This document shows positions 22,140 to 33,411 of a stretch of 64,000 nt of DNA, piece by piece. Positions within the stretch are counted from its first letter, which is position 1. Every line of letters begins with the position of its first letter. The notes beneath the pieces are model-generated. The model had not been told where the DNA came from and did not search any database. It saw only the letters and a list, made by a program, of their open reading frames with translations. The position numbers and the translations under genes were made by a program. The DNA comes from Paraconiothyrium sp. Pb-2020 (taxonomy: Eukaryota; Ascomycota; Dothideomycetes; Pleosporales; Didymosphaeriaceae): contig JAJUBI010000005.1 in the NCBI GenBank assembly GCA_022419385.1, positions 3,348,001-3,412,000 of the forward strand, given 5' to 3'.

Positions 22140-23451
22140 ATGATGAATATAACGAACCCTAACATTACACCTTCTCAAGCTCCTCCCTCTGGATTCACAT
22201 CGAACTTTGAGAACCCGTACAACTATATTATACTGGCTAAAGCAGTGTTGGGTTTGTGCCTGGCTTCGAGTTCCTTGTTCATATTGATGCGGATATGGTC
22301 ACGATTCCTAATTCAAAGAGCACACGGCTGGGACGATTGTCGGTCAGGCCCACTCTGCGTCCTTGTTCTGTGCTAATGGCATTAAAGACTCTATGATCAT
22401 AGCCTGGGCTAGCAATGTCGCCTGGATCGGTCTCTGCTTCCATGCAACTCGCTACGGTGCTGGTGTTTATCACCTTTGGGATATTTCCCTCACTCATCTG
22501 TTCGTTTTCTTGAAGGTAAAAATTCATCGACTTGTAGGACCAGCCTTCGGAGCCTCTGACCGCTGCGCACACAGATAGCCAACGAGCTCGAAATCATCTA
22601 CAATATCTCTATCTTTTTCACGAAGCTTTCCATCCTTCTCCAGCTTATCCGCCTCCTCTGTCCCCACCGTAGCGGCTGGACGTACTATCTGCTATGGCTG
22701 CTTATCGTTTCGGACGGGCTCTTCTACTTTGCTATTAACATCGTGACGATCTGGTCGTGCAACCCGAGACATAAGATATGGCACCCGCTCGAAAAAGGCT
22801 CCTGTATCAACCTGGCTGCGATGCTTATAATTGGAGCAGTTGTAAACTTCATTTCGGATGTGAGCATCTTGGTGCTGCCAATATGGAAGGTCTGGCGGCT
22901 GCAGCTCAGCACAGCCAAGAAAATTGGTGTGACGAGCATATTCGCCACTGGGCTATTGTGAGTCCATCGTTCATGTACTTGAACGTAACACGCTAACGTC
23001 AATCTCGCAGCGCATGCGTAGCCAGTATTATGCGGCTAGTAGCCACCACACGCTTCATCGCTATCCAGAACGATGTCACGCTGCTGGTCCCGGCCGCCTT
23101 ATGGGCGTGAGTGCTCTGTTCATGATCAACATTACATGACACTTACTACATTCTAGCGAAGGGGAAATCACTAGTGGTATCATCTGTGGTTGCCTGCCAT
23201 CAGTTCCCGCCGTTTTCCGTTCGTTCGTGCCTAAGGTAAAGAGCTATCTAGGGAGCCGATCTACGAAGAAGACTTGCTTGCCATCGGAGAGAAAAAGTGC
23301 TGTAGATGAGTATGAGTACCGGTATAATCCCTATATTGAACTCGAGGAGAGATCGAGAAGTCAGTTTGCGAAAAGACTAGATGACGACGGCAAACCTAGT
23401 ATAGTCCTTGCATTGAATGCCAACGCCGCGCACAATCGAATCACAGCTTAG
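22140..23451 (+). CDS. PTH11/rhodopsin-like seven-transmembrane protein
   Basis: A 366-residue integral membrane protein of the large fungal rhodopsin-like family related to PTH11 receptors. Five exons were deduced: 22140-22338, 22388-22515, 22575-22957, 23011-23106 and 23157-23451, all with GT-AG ends and consistent phases. Hydrophobic segments include YIILAKAVLGLCLASSSLFI, SMIIAWASNVAWIGLCFHA, NISIFFTKLSILLQLIRL, YYLLWLLIVSDGLFYFAI, LAAMLIIGAVVNFISDVSI and IFATGLFACVASIMRLVA. The family signature pieces are HGWDDYSMI, CNP before the fifth helix, DVSILVLPIWKVW and IRL/MRL. It lacks a CFEM domain at the N-terminus. Some relatives sense surfaces or host cues; ligand and coupling here are unknown. 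Confidence 0.85.
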
Positions 23452-24797
23452 AGCTGAGAGTCGTGAATGGCTCATAGGCAGTCATGGCAAAACACGGTGC
23501 AGTGTCCGAAACAATGAGGCTCGGGCGATGCAAGGAGATCAAGTCTTCATGTTGAGATAGGCAATATCGTGCACGCGTTGTCTGTCCACGCGGGAGACTC
23601 AGGAAGACTTGCTACGATAAAAACACCTCCTGTAACTACATATGTAGGATCTTCCCACGCGGCGTTAAGAATAGAAATCATCTCAAAACCCTGCGTAGCA
23701 CAATTATCGCCAAGTTAGGCTACAACAGGGTACCTATTAGACAGCAACGAACAGCACTCTTCCAATATCGCTTAATCGCCTCGTTCCCACTCAACTTTTG
23801 CATACTGGCACCCTGAATTGAGCCTGTCAGCATTACCTCTCATGTTGCGATTGGCCCACTAGGAGTCAGAACTATAAGACACGAAATCTGATTGGCAAAG
23901 CTACACCGAGTAGTTTCTCGCACTAATGGCAAAACGTAGTCAATAAACAAAGAAAAATCCTATTCCGGTCCCCCTCACGGGATCCTTACCCCTAAATTAG
24001 AAACGGTAGTCTATTGCTCCGAAGCTGTATAGGCACCTGGCAGGCCGCGCTACTGGAGTGTAGCGTTAGCCGTACCGCCTCTGCATTCCCAATACGGTCT
24101 CGCTCCACTATCAGCTCAACCTTGGAACCGTCATTCTCACGTGATCGAGTCTTCAGCCGCCGGACCAGAACCATCCCCCGGATAGGACTGCGGGCCAAAA
24201 GTTGAGAAAGAAAACGCGCAGCAACTTGAGGCCGAGTATCTCGAAGTGCGGTGAGAGCACGGGTCTCATACGCCGTGGGTCAAATGAACCAGCTCTAGCA
24301 GCCCGGCTAAGAAAAGCGCAATGATGTAGACATCTCTACTACGCAGCTCCGCCCACATGCTTGCGGTAGATACTTCCTTAGTCGTTATGGTTCCACGCCA
24401 GAACTCCTTATTCGCACCTTTAGTGGCTAGCTTCGCTGCGCATGTGTTATACTTGCGTGATAAATGTCGAAGCAGTGGTCGCTACCGTAGTGTGGTATCT
24501 CAGCCTCAACGCTTTCTATTGTTCCACGTAAATTCGGAGGAACTATATGCGCAGAAACGTAGTAGCTTCATACCACTGTGGCAATACGTAGATTAGCTCT
24601 CAGGGTGTCCTAGATCGATTATCTATATAAGACGGGAGTGTCAAGCCTAGTGCTCTTATCCAGCATCACACGCTGCAACTTCATCCTCTTGATACATCTT
24701 CATATTTGCTTATTTCCTCATCTCCTTTGTCACTCAACTCATCTTTATTTTCTTGCACCCCCTGTCAAACGATCTTATATCAATACCGATAATTATC
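23452..24797. other. Intergenic 1.3 kb, no supported gene
   Basis: I read both strands and found only frames under 80 codons without motifs. The right end holds the promoter and pyrimidine-rich leader of the secreted-protein gene. Confidence 0.5.
24624..24630 (+). promoter_or_regulatory. TATA box
   Basis: TATATAA, 168 bases before the start codon of the small secreted protein gene. It is followed by a CT-rich leader as in highly expressed, regulated fungal genes. Confidence 0.5.
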
Positions 24798-25187
24798 ATG
24801 CAATACACCATCACGACCATTTCGGCGCTCTTCGCGGCCACTGCCTACGCACTCCCAACCGCTCAGGATTCGTCTGCACCCGCAACAGCAACAGTGTCTT
24901 TCATCAACGACCAAATCGGCGCTCATGCTCCTGTGACCGCACCACTCGACGGCACCGTCATCAATCTCTATAATGCCCTGACTGGATCACCTGTCGGCGT
25001 CCCGAATCGAGTCTTCGCGTCGAGTGCCCAATTGATCGCCTATCCTCAAAACGTTGATTGCACCATTAACGGTATCACTGTCACCCAGCTCGGCCAACTG
25101 ACGGCACGCAAAACATACGCTGTTTTGCAGCAAGGTGGCATCAACCTGGACGGTGCGACACTCACGTGCACCCCTCTGCTCCTATAG
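24798..25187 (+). CDS. Small secreted protein (effector-like)
   Basis: A 129-residue intronless product. It starts MQYTITTISALFAATAYALP, a clear signal peptide with probable cleavage after AYA, followed by a TAQDSSAPATATVSFINDQ segment. The mature part is about 110 residues, rich in Thr, Ala and Val, and has two Cys (VDCTING and LTCTPLLL) that could form one disulfide. It matches my memory of a fungal family of small secreted beta-rich proteins with an N-terminal TVxFxNDQxG motif, but I cannot name a characterised member. An ATG 45 bases upstream is not present in frame, so this start is secure. A TATA box precedes it. Confidence 0.75.
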   Translation: MQYTITTISALFAATAYALPTAQDSSAPATATVSFINDQIGAHAPVTAPLDGTVINLYNALTGSPVGVPNRVFASSAQLIAYPQNVDCTINGITVTQLGQLTARKTYAVLQQGGINLDGATLTCTPLLL

Positions 25188-26359
25188 TGCAGTGCCCAGG
25201 CGCGAGATCGTTTCCAGGGGTGCTCAGGGCTATAACATCCTTGCAACGCCCTCTGTCATTTCAGACTGTGGAATTTTGGCTCCGGATGCTCCCACAACAG
25301 CAAAGAAGTTTGTCTAGTCCTAAGTAGGGATTCGTCTATCATCAATTTGTGTTTTTCGTCTGTCGGCTTCACTCTTTTTGAGCGTGTTCTTAGATGGTAT
25401 TGGCAATGGAGTAGTATGTGTTCTATAATGTACTCCATTCTATTATTCTGTCAGCAGACACTCTTACGTATGAGCCAATCTTGTCCGAAGGATTGCACGG
25501 CGCCTTTTGACCTTCAAGATGCTATAGTTCCGTTAGAATCTTATCTTTATAGTAACGTATACTCTGAGTGAAATTCCATATCCAAATGTGACCTTGCCAC
25601 TGAGGCAGCTATTAGGTAGATATCCTGTGAAAACTTCCCTATATAATAATAACTCTTGCTGTGATGAAAAACACCTCGGATGCGTCTGGTCCGAACTTAA
25701 AGAGTTCATGTCATCGCGTAATAGTCTAATCAACAGACGTTGCGGGGATGTGCTTAGGCCTCTGCCTATGGTAGTACTCATTCTTCTAACTCAACATACC
25801 CAACCAATCTATCGCGACACGTGCTGAAGCTAGAAGCTGCCATAGCTGCCAGCTAACATTGATTTCATTCGTCTTTCCCAGATGACTACATAGATGGTAG
25901 GCCTGGATATGAAACAACTGAAATTGTTTTAACTTGAGGTTGAAGGGGTAGATTGGATGGCGTCGCGCGTAGCTTGGAATGCTACGGCGCTGTCTACGGT
26001 AGATCCTACGTCATCAGACTAATGCGTTGTCCAGACGAGAAACCATGGGTGATATAAATTCTTGGTCAATTCACTATAGCGACGCGTCCAAGGACTATTG
26101 CCGGGTTGTTGGCTAGGATGAAGACTGCAAGGCGCTTTAGGCAGGTGCAAGGCCAAGCGCTGGGCCAACACGGAAACCGACCAAATGCTACCTCGCCTAG
26201 GGCCGTGCAACGCTATAATAACCAATCCGCAGCGGCGCATATTGCGTGCTCGAAGGCACCATGGCGAGAGATATTGTCAAGCTTCGCGCGTCAGCCATGA
26301 AGCTTCCTTTCTTCTCTTCGCTGCCTTCGCCCTCCCTTCCCCGATAAAACCGATTCGAC
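25188..26359. other. Intergenic 1.2 kb, no supported gene
   Basis: 3' region of the secreted protein gene and promoter of the permease. I see no motif-bearing frame, tRNA or transposon end. Confidence 0.5.
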
Positions 26360-27964
26360 ATGGCAGACACAGAAAAGGGACCGTATTATGAAGGTGCGCA
26401 TCCAGCGGCACCGGAATACGATGACTACCATCACGACCACGAACATATCGTGGCTGCGGACAAGCTGCGTCGCGCGCTTTCGCCTCGACAAGTCCAAATG
26501 ATTGCAATAGGAGGCACGATTGGCACAGGCTTGTTTTTGGGAACGGGAAAATCTCTTGCGACGGGTGGCCCCGCCTCGCTGGTCTTGTGCTATGGGATTG
26601 TCGGGGGGATCGTCTTTGTAACCATGATGTCTCTGGGAGAGATGGCCGCCTTTGTTCCGGTTGCTGGATCTTTCTGCACCTTTGCTGGTCGCTACGTTGA
26701 TGACGCTTTCGGGTTCGCCCTCACTTGGAATTACTGGTTCAACGACGCCGTATCAACAGCCGCAGACCTTGTCGCGTTACAGCTCTTGATGGATTACTGG
26801 ACCGAAACATTCCCCTGGTACGCGTTGGGACTGATCGTTTGGGTAATCATTGTGGCGGCCAACATCATCAACGTGCGAGCATACGGCGAAGTGGAGTACT
26901 GGCTCTGCTTGCTCAAAGTCGTCACCATCATCATATTCATAATTCTCAGCATCGCAGTCAATGCAGGTGGCAACACGGCGCATGAATACATCGGCGCAAG
27001 GAACTGGAACATTGGCGACGCGCCGTTTGTCGGCGGCATTGGGGGCTTCGCATCTGTTTTCGTGACGGCATCCTTTGCTTACGGAGGCACCGAATCCATT
27101 GCTATCACGGCAGGCGAAACCCGCGATCCTGCACGACAACTGCCACGCGTGGTGAAGAATGTATTCTGGCGCATCCTGCTGTTTTATATTCTTTCGACCA
27201 TCATGATCGGCTTCAACGTAGCATACAACACACCAGGCCTCAAGACGAAGAGTACGGCTACGTCTCCGTTCACCATCGCTTTCCAGATGGCTGGCTCCAA
27301 GGTCGCAGGATCATTCATCAATGCTGTCATCCTGACCAGCGTTATCTCGGCTGGGAATCATGCTCTGTTTGCGGGAAGCAGGCTCCTCTACACTTTGGGG
27401 GTCAATGGCCATGCGCCCAGCGTGTTCACGAAGCTGACGCGCTTCCAAGTTCCTTGGGTCGCTGTGCTCTTCACGAGTATCTTATCCGGGCTTCTGTTCG
27501 GAGCAAGCTTCATTGGAGCTGGGCAGCTCTGGACGTGGCTGCAGAACATCGTCGGCGTGTCCAACCAGCTGTCATGGATCAGCATCGGTATCGCGTCTCT
27601 CCGGTTCCGGGCAGGTCTCAAGGCTCAGAACAAGGAACACCTGTTGCCTTTCAAGAACTGGACGTACCCCTGGGGACCGATCGTGGCGGTAGTTCTGAAC
27701 AGCTTCCTTGTGCTCGTACAAGGATGGAGCTGCTTCAGCCCAACATTTGCACCGGTAGACTTTGTCAGCTATTATATCGAGCTGCCCGTCTTTGCGCTCA
27801 TGTTCGTAGGGTGGAAAGTGATCAAGCGGACCAAGTTCCAAAGGGCGCACGAGATGGACCTGGTGACGGACGTGTATACCAAGGATGACGTGGAGCCCGA
27901 GGACCTTGAAAAGAGGGGTGTGAAAGGCTGGGGAAAGAGGGTCGGCACCTGGTTCTGCTTCTAG
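26360..27964 (+). CDS. Amino-acid permease (yeast AAP/YAT family)
   Basis: A 534-residue, single-exon plasma-membrane amino-acid/proton symporter. A polar N-terminus with a His/Asp-rich stretch (DDYHHDHEHIV) leads to LRRALSPRQVQMIAIGGTIG and TGLFLGTGKSL, the signature first helix of the APC family. It continues with GEMAAFVPVAGSFCTFAGRY, DDAFGFALTWNYWFNDAVS, GTESIAITAGETRDPARQLP, SAGNHALFAGSRLLYTLGVN and GHAPSVFTKLTRFQVPWVAV, all hallmarks of Can1/Lyp1/Gap1-type carriers. About twelve hydrophobic segments are visible. The tail is charged (EPEDLEKRG) and ends WFCF. Substrate range cannot be assigned by eye; a basic amino-acid or general permease is likely. Confidence 0.93.
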   Translation: MADTEKGPYYEGAHPAAPEYDDYHHDHEHIVAADKLRRALSPRQVQMIAIGGTIGTGLFLGTGKSLATGGPASLVLCYGIVGGIVFVTMMSLGEMAAFVPVAGSFCTFAGRYVDDAFGFALTWNYWFNDAVSTAADLVALQLLMDYWTETFPWYALGLIVWVIIVAANIINVRAYGEVEYWLCLLKVVTIIIFIILSIAVNAGGNTAHEYIGARNWNIGDAPFVGGIGGFASVFVTASFAYGGTESIAITAGETRDPARQLPRVVKNVFWRILLFYILSTIMIGFNVAYNTPGLKTKSTATSPFTIAFQMAGSKVAGSFINAVILTSVISAGNHALFAGSRLLYTLGVNGHAPSVFTKLTRFQVPWVAVLFTSILSGLLFGASFIGAGQLWTWLQNIVGVSNQLSWISIGIASLRFRAGLKAQNKEHLLPFKNWTYPWGPIVAVVLNSFLVLVQGWSCFSPTFAPVDFVSYYIELPVFALMFVGWKVIKRTKFQRAHEMDLVTDVYTKDDVEPEDLEKRGVKGWGKRVGTWFCF

Positions 27965-29133
27965 GCTCGTCGAGTGGCTTGATCAAGAAGCGTTACTGGA
28001 TGATTGGCCGAGTCCATCATCCAAGGAATATTTGGAGCGTCTGCTGCGTGCACATCAGATGATCTGATGTTGCTGAAAGGCTTAGCCCCTGGCCGTCTAG
28101 ACCCATAAAGTCTCATCGAGCTCCACAAGGCAGCAAAGTAGACTGGTCGACGACGATATGGCGATAATTGATAATGCAGCACAATATATACAAACTTGTT
28201 GAGACGCAGGCTCACTACGTCGTCGTATCAAGGATGACGCCTTTTGACGTGCCAAAACCCAGATTGTCTGTGACCAATTTCCACCAGCCTGCGGTTGCAC
28301 CGCGAATGGACGGACCAGGTGCGCGACGTAACAGACTGGGCTATTCACGACGGGCAACAGAGGCTCCTCCCAGGACTACGGGAGATCCGCCCGGCGCTAC
28401 GCCACGAGGTGTCGGTCGCCGCACCATGGAGCAGACGCATGCGTGCGGCCAATGGGCAGCTGGCGCCTGTCGAGTGTTTGATTTGGCGGCTCTGGTTCGG
28501 GCTAGGGGCGGCTCGCGAAAACTGGGGGATCAACCAAACATCCAAAATGTTTGCCGTGGCTGCGAAACACGGCCTCGACTGCCGCTTTGTACTGTCGCTT
28601 TGTACTGCCGCTTATTCTGGGAACCCCGTGGCGGCGCCCTCGGCCTCATGACCAACGCCGGGCGCCACATCGGGCCTTGGGGCGAGGAAAGAGGTTGCGA
28701 AACGAGGAGAGGTCAATTTGCCTTGGGTACACGACGCTGCTGTGGCTTGCGTCCTTTGCAGGTTTAGAGTAAGACCGGACCTTGGACCGGTGGAGACGGG
28801 CAGCAATTGCTGCAGAGGACGCGCGCTACAAATTTCCCGAAGCTTTCGGTCCTGTTGCTTCGCGCCTTTTGTCTCGCCTAGCCGAAACAAAGGCAGAGTC
28901 CGTCCGCCCTCTAATCTAAGCTCACATGTGCATCTCTGGGCCTAGCCCCCATCTCATCGCACCTCCGCTTCGCACTTAGTCGCTAGCTGCCTATAAGTAC
29001 TGCCATTTCCCTTTTGGTACTTACCCATGTAGCCATCCCTCTTTCCGGCTTCACAGTCCTTTTCTCGTCGCTCCTTCTCGACACACTCTTCACGCATCTT
29101 TTGCGTAGCCATTCCTTTCTACCTACAAACAAA
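27965..29133. other. Intergenic 1.2 kb, GC-rich, no supported gene
   Basis: A 199-residue plus-strand frame (28168-28767) starts at TTG and has no domain or splice support. A short 13-base repeat (CTGCCGCTTTGTA, CTGTCGCTTTGTA, then a partial third copy) lies at 28579-28613. The last 250 bases are a CT-rich leader for the next gene. Confidence 0.5.
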
Positions 29134-30030
29134 ATGAAGATGCACTGGTGCACTCCGCTCCTTGCCCTGGCAGCACCAGTTCTCTCCGCGCCCATCGTGG
29201 CCCCGCGCTCAACAGCAGGCTCTGAACGCGCCATCTGGCTATGGAACTCGGACATCATCCAGGATGACTCCCAGGTCCAGACCTTCCTCTCCCTGATGAC
29301 CGACACCGAACATCCGTTCCAGACTGTCCTTGCCCTCATCGACCGCGACATGGGCAACGCCCCCTGGCAGTCCTTCATCAAAAAGTGCAATGCCGCAGGC
29401 CTCAAAGTCGAAGCCTTGATGGGTGACAAGCAGTGGATCGTCGGCCAGACGAGCGAGGATGGGCCCACTCTGCAGCACGAGCTCGACTGGATCAAGAAGT
29501 ACCAGGCAAGCGCCTCCTCTGACGCCAAGCTTGCCGGTATCCACTTGGACGTCGAGCCCTGGGCTCTTGACGGTTTCGAGTCGAACCAGGCCGAGTACGT
29601 CTCTTCCCTCGTCTCCATCGTCAGCCAGGTCAAGCAAGTTGCTCAGCCGCTCAACCTTCCCCTTGGCGCCGACCTTCCATTCTGGGCGAACACTGTTGCG
29701 TGCGAGGATTCCACTCTTGACACCTGCCTCCTGAACAACCTGGACTACGTTACTTTCATGACCTACCGCAACACCGCCAAGTCGCTCCTCGGCATTGCCG
29801 ACCCGGTGCTCAAGGCCGTCAAGGCCGTGGATTCTTCCAAGCCTGTGTGGCTGTCTGTCGAGACCAGCAGCGAATGCTCTGATGTCAGCTTGATCAGCTA
29901 TGCCGGCAAGACTTTGAACACCATGTTGAGTGATTTGGTGACGGTCGCCACGAGTGCAGAGAAGAGCTCAGGGAATTTTGCCGGTGTTGCTGTGCACAGC
30001 TACAAGGACTTCTTGACCATGAGTGGTTAA
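29134..30030 (+). CDS. Secreted protein, candidate TIM-barrel glycosidase-like hydrolase
   Basis: A 298-residue intronless product with signal peptide MKMHWCTPLLALAAPVLSAP (cleavage about residue 19). The mature protein opens with AIWLWNSDII. A barrel-like alternation of strands and helices follows: FQTVLALID, GLKVEALMGDKQW, AGIHLDVEPWAL, NLPLGADLPFW, LDYVTFMTYRN, KPVWLSVETSSE and FAGVAVHSYKDF. The D-V-E motif (Asp139, Glu141) at a strand end resembles the acidic pair of retaining or substrate-assisted glycosidases. DYVTFMTYR recalls the D-x-x-x-x-M-x-Y strand of GH18-like barrels. I do not recognise a characterised member, so the enzymatic role is inference. Two Cys in CEDSTLDTC may form a disulfide. 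Confidence 0.6.
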   Translation: MKMHWCTPLLALAAPVLSAPIVAPRSTAGSERAIWLWNSDIIQDDSQVQTFLSLMTDTEHPFQTVLALIDRDMGNAPWQSFIKKCNAAGLKVEALMGDKQWIVGQTSEDGPTLQHELDWIKKYQASASSDAKLAGIHLDVEPWALDGFESNQAEYVSSLVSIVSQVKQVAQPLNLPLGADLPFWANTVACEDSTLDTCLLNNLDYVTFMTYRNTAKSLLGIADPVLKAVKAVDSSKPVWLSVETSSECSDVSLISYAGKTLNTMLSDLVTVATSAEKSSGNFAGVAVHSYKDFLTMSG

Positions 30031-30300
30031 GCTTTGATTCTTACCTTTCACTTCTTGAAAAACGCATTTGGAGAGGCGGATTGTGGTTATCTTACGAAAC
30101 TGCTGGTACGGCTTTTCGTGGTCTACGAAATGATCGATACGAGTTTCGTTACGTACTAACTGATTGATGATTTACGGTACTTCTTTTCTCGCATGCAAAA
30201 TTCTCACGATTTGCACATAGGCCTTCATGTCGAGCAATCACACCTTGGCGGGCCTTGCGCCTGCCTATTCACGTGCCTGTTTTCCATTATCTGCAACCAG

Positions 30301-31462
30301 TCACAGTTCCTGCAAAACGTTTTCAATCTTCGCCCGACTCTCGTCAATCGCATCTTGAAAAAGCTTCAACGCATCCTCCAGCCTCGCTACACTCACCGGG
30401 TCCTTCTTAATAGCCCTTTCCAGCTCCGCGCCATTGTTGGCAAGATAGTCCACATCAGTGCTCGCCAACTTTCCATCCCAATCCGCCGAAGCGAGCGGAT
30501 CCATGTGCATCAGCCTCTTTAACCGCTCTGGTGCAGGTCCCGGATTCTGATATACATGTAGCGGCTTCGGCGCGCCCATTCCGGGCTGCTTCGTGCCATC
30601 GTAAGTGAGCTTTGACAGGGCTTCGATACAAGTGTGCGACAGGGTGGCGGAATGGCAGCCCATTTCGCCGCTTGCCATTGCTTCTTGAGGTGAGAGAATG
30701 CTTGCGTTCTTCAATAGTGGCTGTTCCTTGCCCGTCTCCTTGTACAGCCTTCTGAACGTTTCCAAGATTTGCCAGATACGCGCTGAGTTTGGGTGCTGCG
30801 TGGCTGGGTCCTCAACATCTGGCCACAGACTCGCATCACTGTGCGCGCGGACCTCGTTCAGATATGGGCTGATGTACAGCATCTCCGCCTGACTACACGC
30901 AATCGCCTGCGCAAGGCTGAACACCGCCGTCCCCAGCGTTCTTATCCCTTCAGCTTCCAAAATCGGCGCCGCGTTCAACGCCGGTCCCGTCGCAGGGATC
31001 TTGATGAGATATTTTGTCTTTGGGATGCCCGCTCTGTCGAACTCTCTTGCATACGACCGTGCATGGTCTAACACTGCCTGCGTGTTGTACGCCTCGTGCG
31101 GGTTTATTTGCAGCGCAACGCGACCTTTGATGTTGTCCATGTTCGCTTTGCACATGCCCACGCAGATTCGATCGTAGATGGCGAGCCAGCCCTGGCCCTT
31201 GAGTTCTCTGGCGGAGGTCTTGATCAAGGCTCTATTACTAGGGTGCGACATCTGTACGTTGGCCCAGATGTTGTTGCTGGTCATATCAACTGGTACGATG
31301 CCGAATTCGGTGGCCATGCGCTTAGAGAAGGCGGGGTCCATCCAGTCGACGTCGACGTTCACTGCATCGCTTAAGCTTGATAATGAATTGGAGCATGCGA
31401 TCGGAGGGCTTACACTGCTCACCCAGCTTCTGCAGCCATGTCTGATTCTGAGCGCTTCCCAT
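30301..31462 (-). CDS. Transaldolase-family protein
   Basis: A 366-residue protein of the transaldolase fold. Exon 1 (31423-31462) encodes MGSAQNQTWLQKL; a 61-nt intron (GTGAGC...GATGCAG) joins it to VNVDVDWMDPAFSKRM, matching the family N-terminus. PVDMTSNNIWANVQMSH is the usual D-x-T-S-N region and GRVALQINPHEAYN a core strand. KTKYLIKIPATGPAL contains the Schiff-base Lys, and AEMLYISPYLNEV a later core strand. TYDGTKQPGM and the C-terminal 70 residues are less standard, and the whole is somewhat longer than the usual 320-335. Divergence suggests a secondary transaldolase or aldolase rather than the main pentose-phosphate enzyme. The convergent upstream neighbour ends 270 bases away. Confidence 0.85.
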
Positions 31463-33072
31463 ATTGCCTTAGCACTGTAGCTATACGTTTAATCAAATTC
31501 AAGAACAGTCGGCGGGTCACTCAAGTCATCACTATATTTATACCATGACTCCCGGAGCACAGTCACCCGCATCACATGAGGTTCTGTATCCACTAGAGTC
31601 CGTTCATTCTGGTGGGGTTATATGAGAACAAGTAGGTAATAGCTGGGCCTGGAGTTGTGACACTGACGCGTCTGTGAGGTTCCATCCAATCAGTGGGCAC
31701 ACGCGTGAGGTTTGCCGGTTTGGGTTACGCTGCCCGGCATACCTTCCTCACGTTGAGGGTGCTGTACGCTGTATCCACTGAAACTTCATCAAGCACTCGC
31801 CATCTCTTTGTCTGAAGGCAATCTGTGTGTAATAATGGGAACCGAACCAGGCTGTTACTCAAAGAGGTCAGGTGTCATCGTGTGCGGTATGTATCCGATT
31901 GACAGGCTCGTGAGGTGTAATGCAACTGCATAACAATAGTCGATGGGCGTCTGCTCCCAGTGTTTATGCGTGCTGGGAAGCAGCTTTGCGGTTACAAGAC
32001 TCTTGCCAGTCACTCTTTGCCTTCCACAATCTAGTGTCTTGATGCGGTGCTCTTGCTGCATGCACTCAAGCTTCTTGGGCACCAAACGTGCGCGCAGTCA
32101 AGAGCATCGGTGGGTTTACATGCCATCAACACAAATCTTCATCATTATTTCCACCCACCAGTTAAGATACCCCACTGAGCGCATTTATGTACTCAAGGGG
32201 GACCGCAAGTACACACACGCAGCTAACATGGCCATGAAGGTCTCCATCCTCGTTGTGGCAATCTTAGCTCTTCCACCCCGGCACATTCCGTTCATGAACA
32301 CGCCAAGTAGGGTGCGTCTACAGGTGCAGGATCGATGATGTTAGGGCTATATTAAGCAAGGGAATGTAGACAATTGTGATCAGCTACTTTGCAGTGATGT
32401 ATGGAGAGTAAGATTGGTGTAGCTGGAACGACATCTTGATTGTTGACTCAATAGATACGGTAGCCGTGATTTTCCCGTAAGGACGAGCTGGACGTTGTTT
32501 CGATTGTTGATCGGATCGACCGTTGGTGCCCTTCAGGCTGTGTTCATAGTGTTTGAAATGGATGCGTGTCTAGGATATGGCTTCGTGGTGAGTTGCAGCA
32601 GTACGGTAACTAGGTTCTCTTGTCATCAAGTCGAGACAACTGCTTTACGACCATGTGCATGCTACAGTCCATGTAACATGCGCATGATATGTAGGGGAAA
32701 GACAACAATCCGGAGTCGTCGGATAAACAGCGTCGGAATCACTTCTTTCCGACCTTGGGTAGACCTCTCGCATCGTTTGGAGCGTTTCTTTGATGCTTTG
32801 TAACAAATTGTGGCTGGCCGAACACTCGATGTCCCAGCGTAGGTAAGAAAGCATTTGGCTCCTGGACTGCGGCACATTCTGCGTAATGATGAATTTACTT
32901 GTTGCCGTCACAGAGCGCGTTATGAAGACGCAATACAATCATCGAATGCAGGCGCCTCGCTGCGTCTAGGCGATGCAAACCTCCCAGAACAGTAGCATAC
33001 AGCAGCGCATGAAGACAACGAACGCAATCCGTTTCCAACAGCAAACACATATTCAAAAACAAAACCGTTTCA
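31463..33072. other. Intergenic 1.6 kb, no firm gene
   Basis: The only item of note is a 36-codon frame from ATG at 32228 whose first 17 residues (MAMKVSILVVAILALPP) look like a signal peptide. It then stops, so it may be a relic or first exon of a secreted peptide gene. The rest shows no feature. Confidence 0.4.
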
Positions 33073-33411
33073 ATGTCCTTTCGCCAACTTCGTCACTCGA
33101 CACTGCACTTCCCTCAAGCAGTAACAATGACCAACGTGACTCACAACTTCGGCTACGCCATCGTGCGTGCCGGTGTATCCAGGATAAACGACTTCCACAT
33201 TCTGTCCGTCTTTCGCTCCCTCGAAAAAGCACATGCGGCCATCACTGAATTTGCCAACAGCTCTGATTTTACTCATGCAGCCAGTCGCGCTCCGAGTGAA
33301 CTGCGCGAGCTGGATGGCAGCATCCCCAAGTGGTGGAAAAGCTACGTTTTGTTTGACGGATATTTCCCTGTAGGGAGTGTGTACATCGAGCGGGTGAACA
33401 TGGATGAGTAA
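33073..33411 (+). CDS. Small hypothetical protein, 112 residues
   Basis: An intronless frame from ATG at 33073, with an alternative ATG at 33127 that gives 94 residues beginning MTNVTHNFGYAIVRAGVSR. The body looks like a compact folded domain: INDFHILSVFRSLEKAHAAI, TEFANSS, WWKSYVLFDGYF and GSVYIERVNMDE. The residues before the second ATG are basic and Ser/Gln-rich, which might form a short mitochondrial presequence. No family recognised. The composition (aromatic strands, amphipathic helix SLEKAHAAITEFA) makes it more likely coding than chance. Confidence 0.5.
   Translation: MSFRQLRHSTLHFPQAVTMTNVTHNFGYAIVRAGVSRINDFHILSVFRSLEKAHAAITEFANSSDFTHAASRAPSELRELDGSIPKWWKSYVLFDGYFPVGSVYIERVNMDE

Noticed and set aside
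23452..24620. Possible transposon relic
   Set aside because: No terminal repeats, target-site duplication or transposase-like residues could be seen on either strand.
28168..28767. 199-residue plus-strand frame
   Set aside because: Starts at TTG, lies in GC-rich promoter-type DNA, with no domain or compositional sign of coding.
32228..32338. Secreted peptide gene
   Set aside because: Signal-like first 17 residues but only 36 codons, and no splice path to a longer product was convincing.
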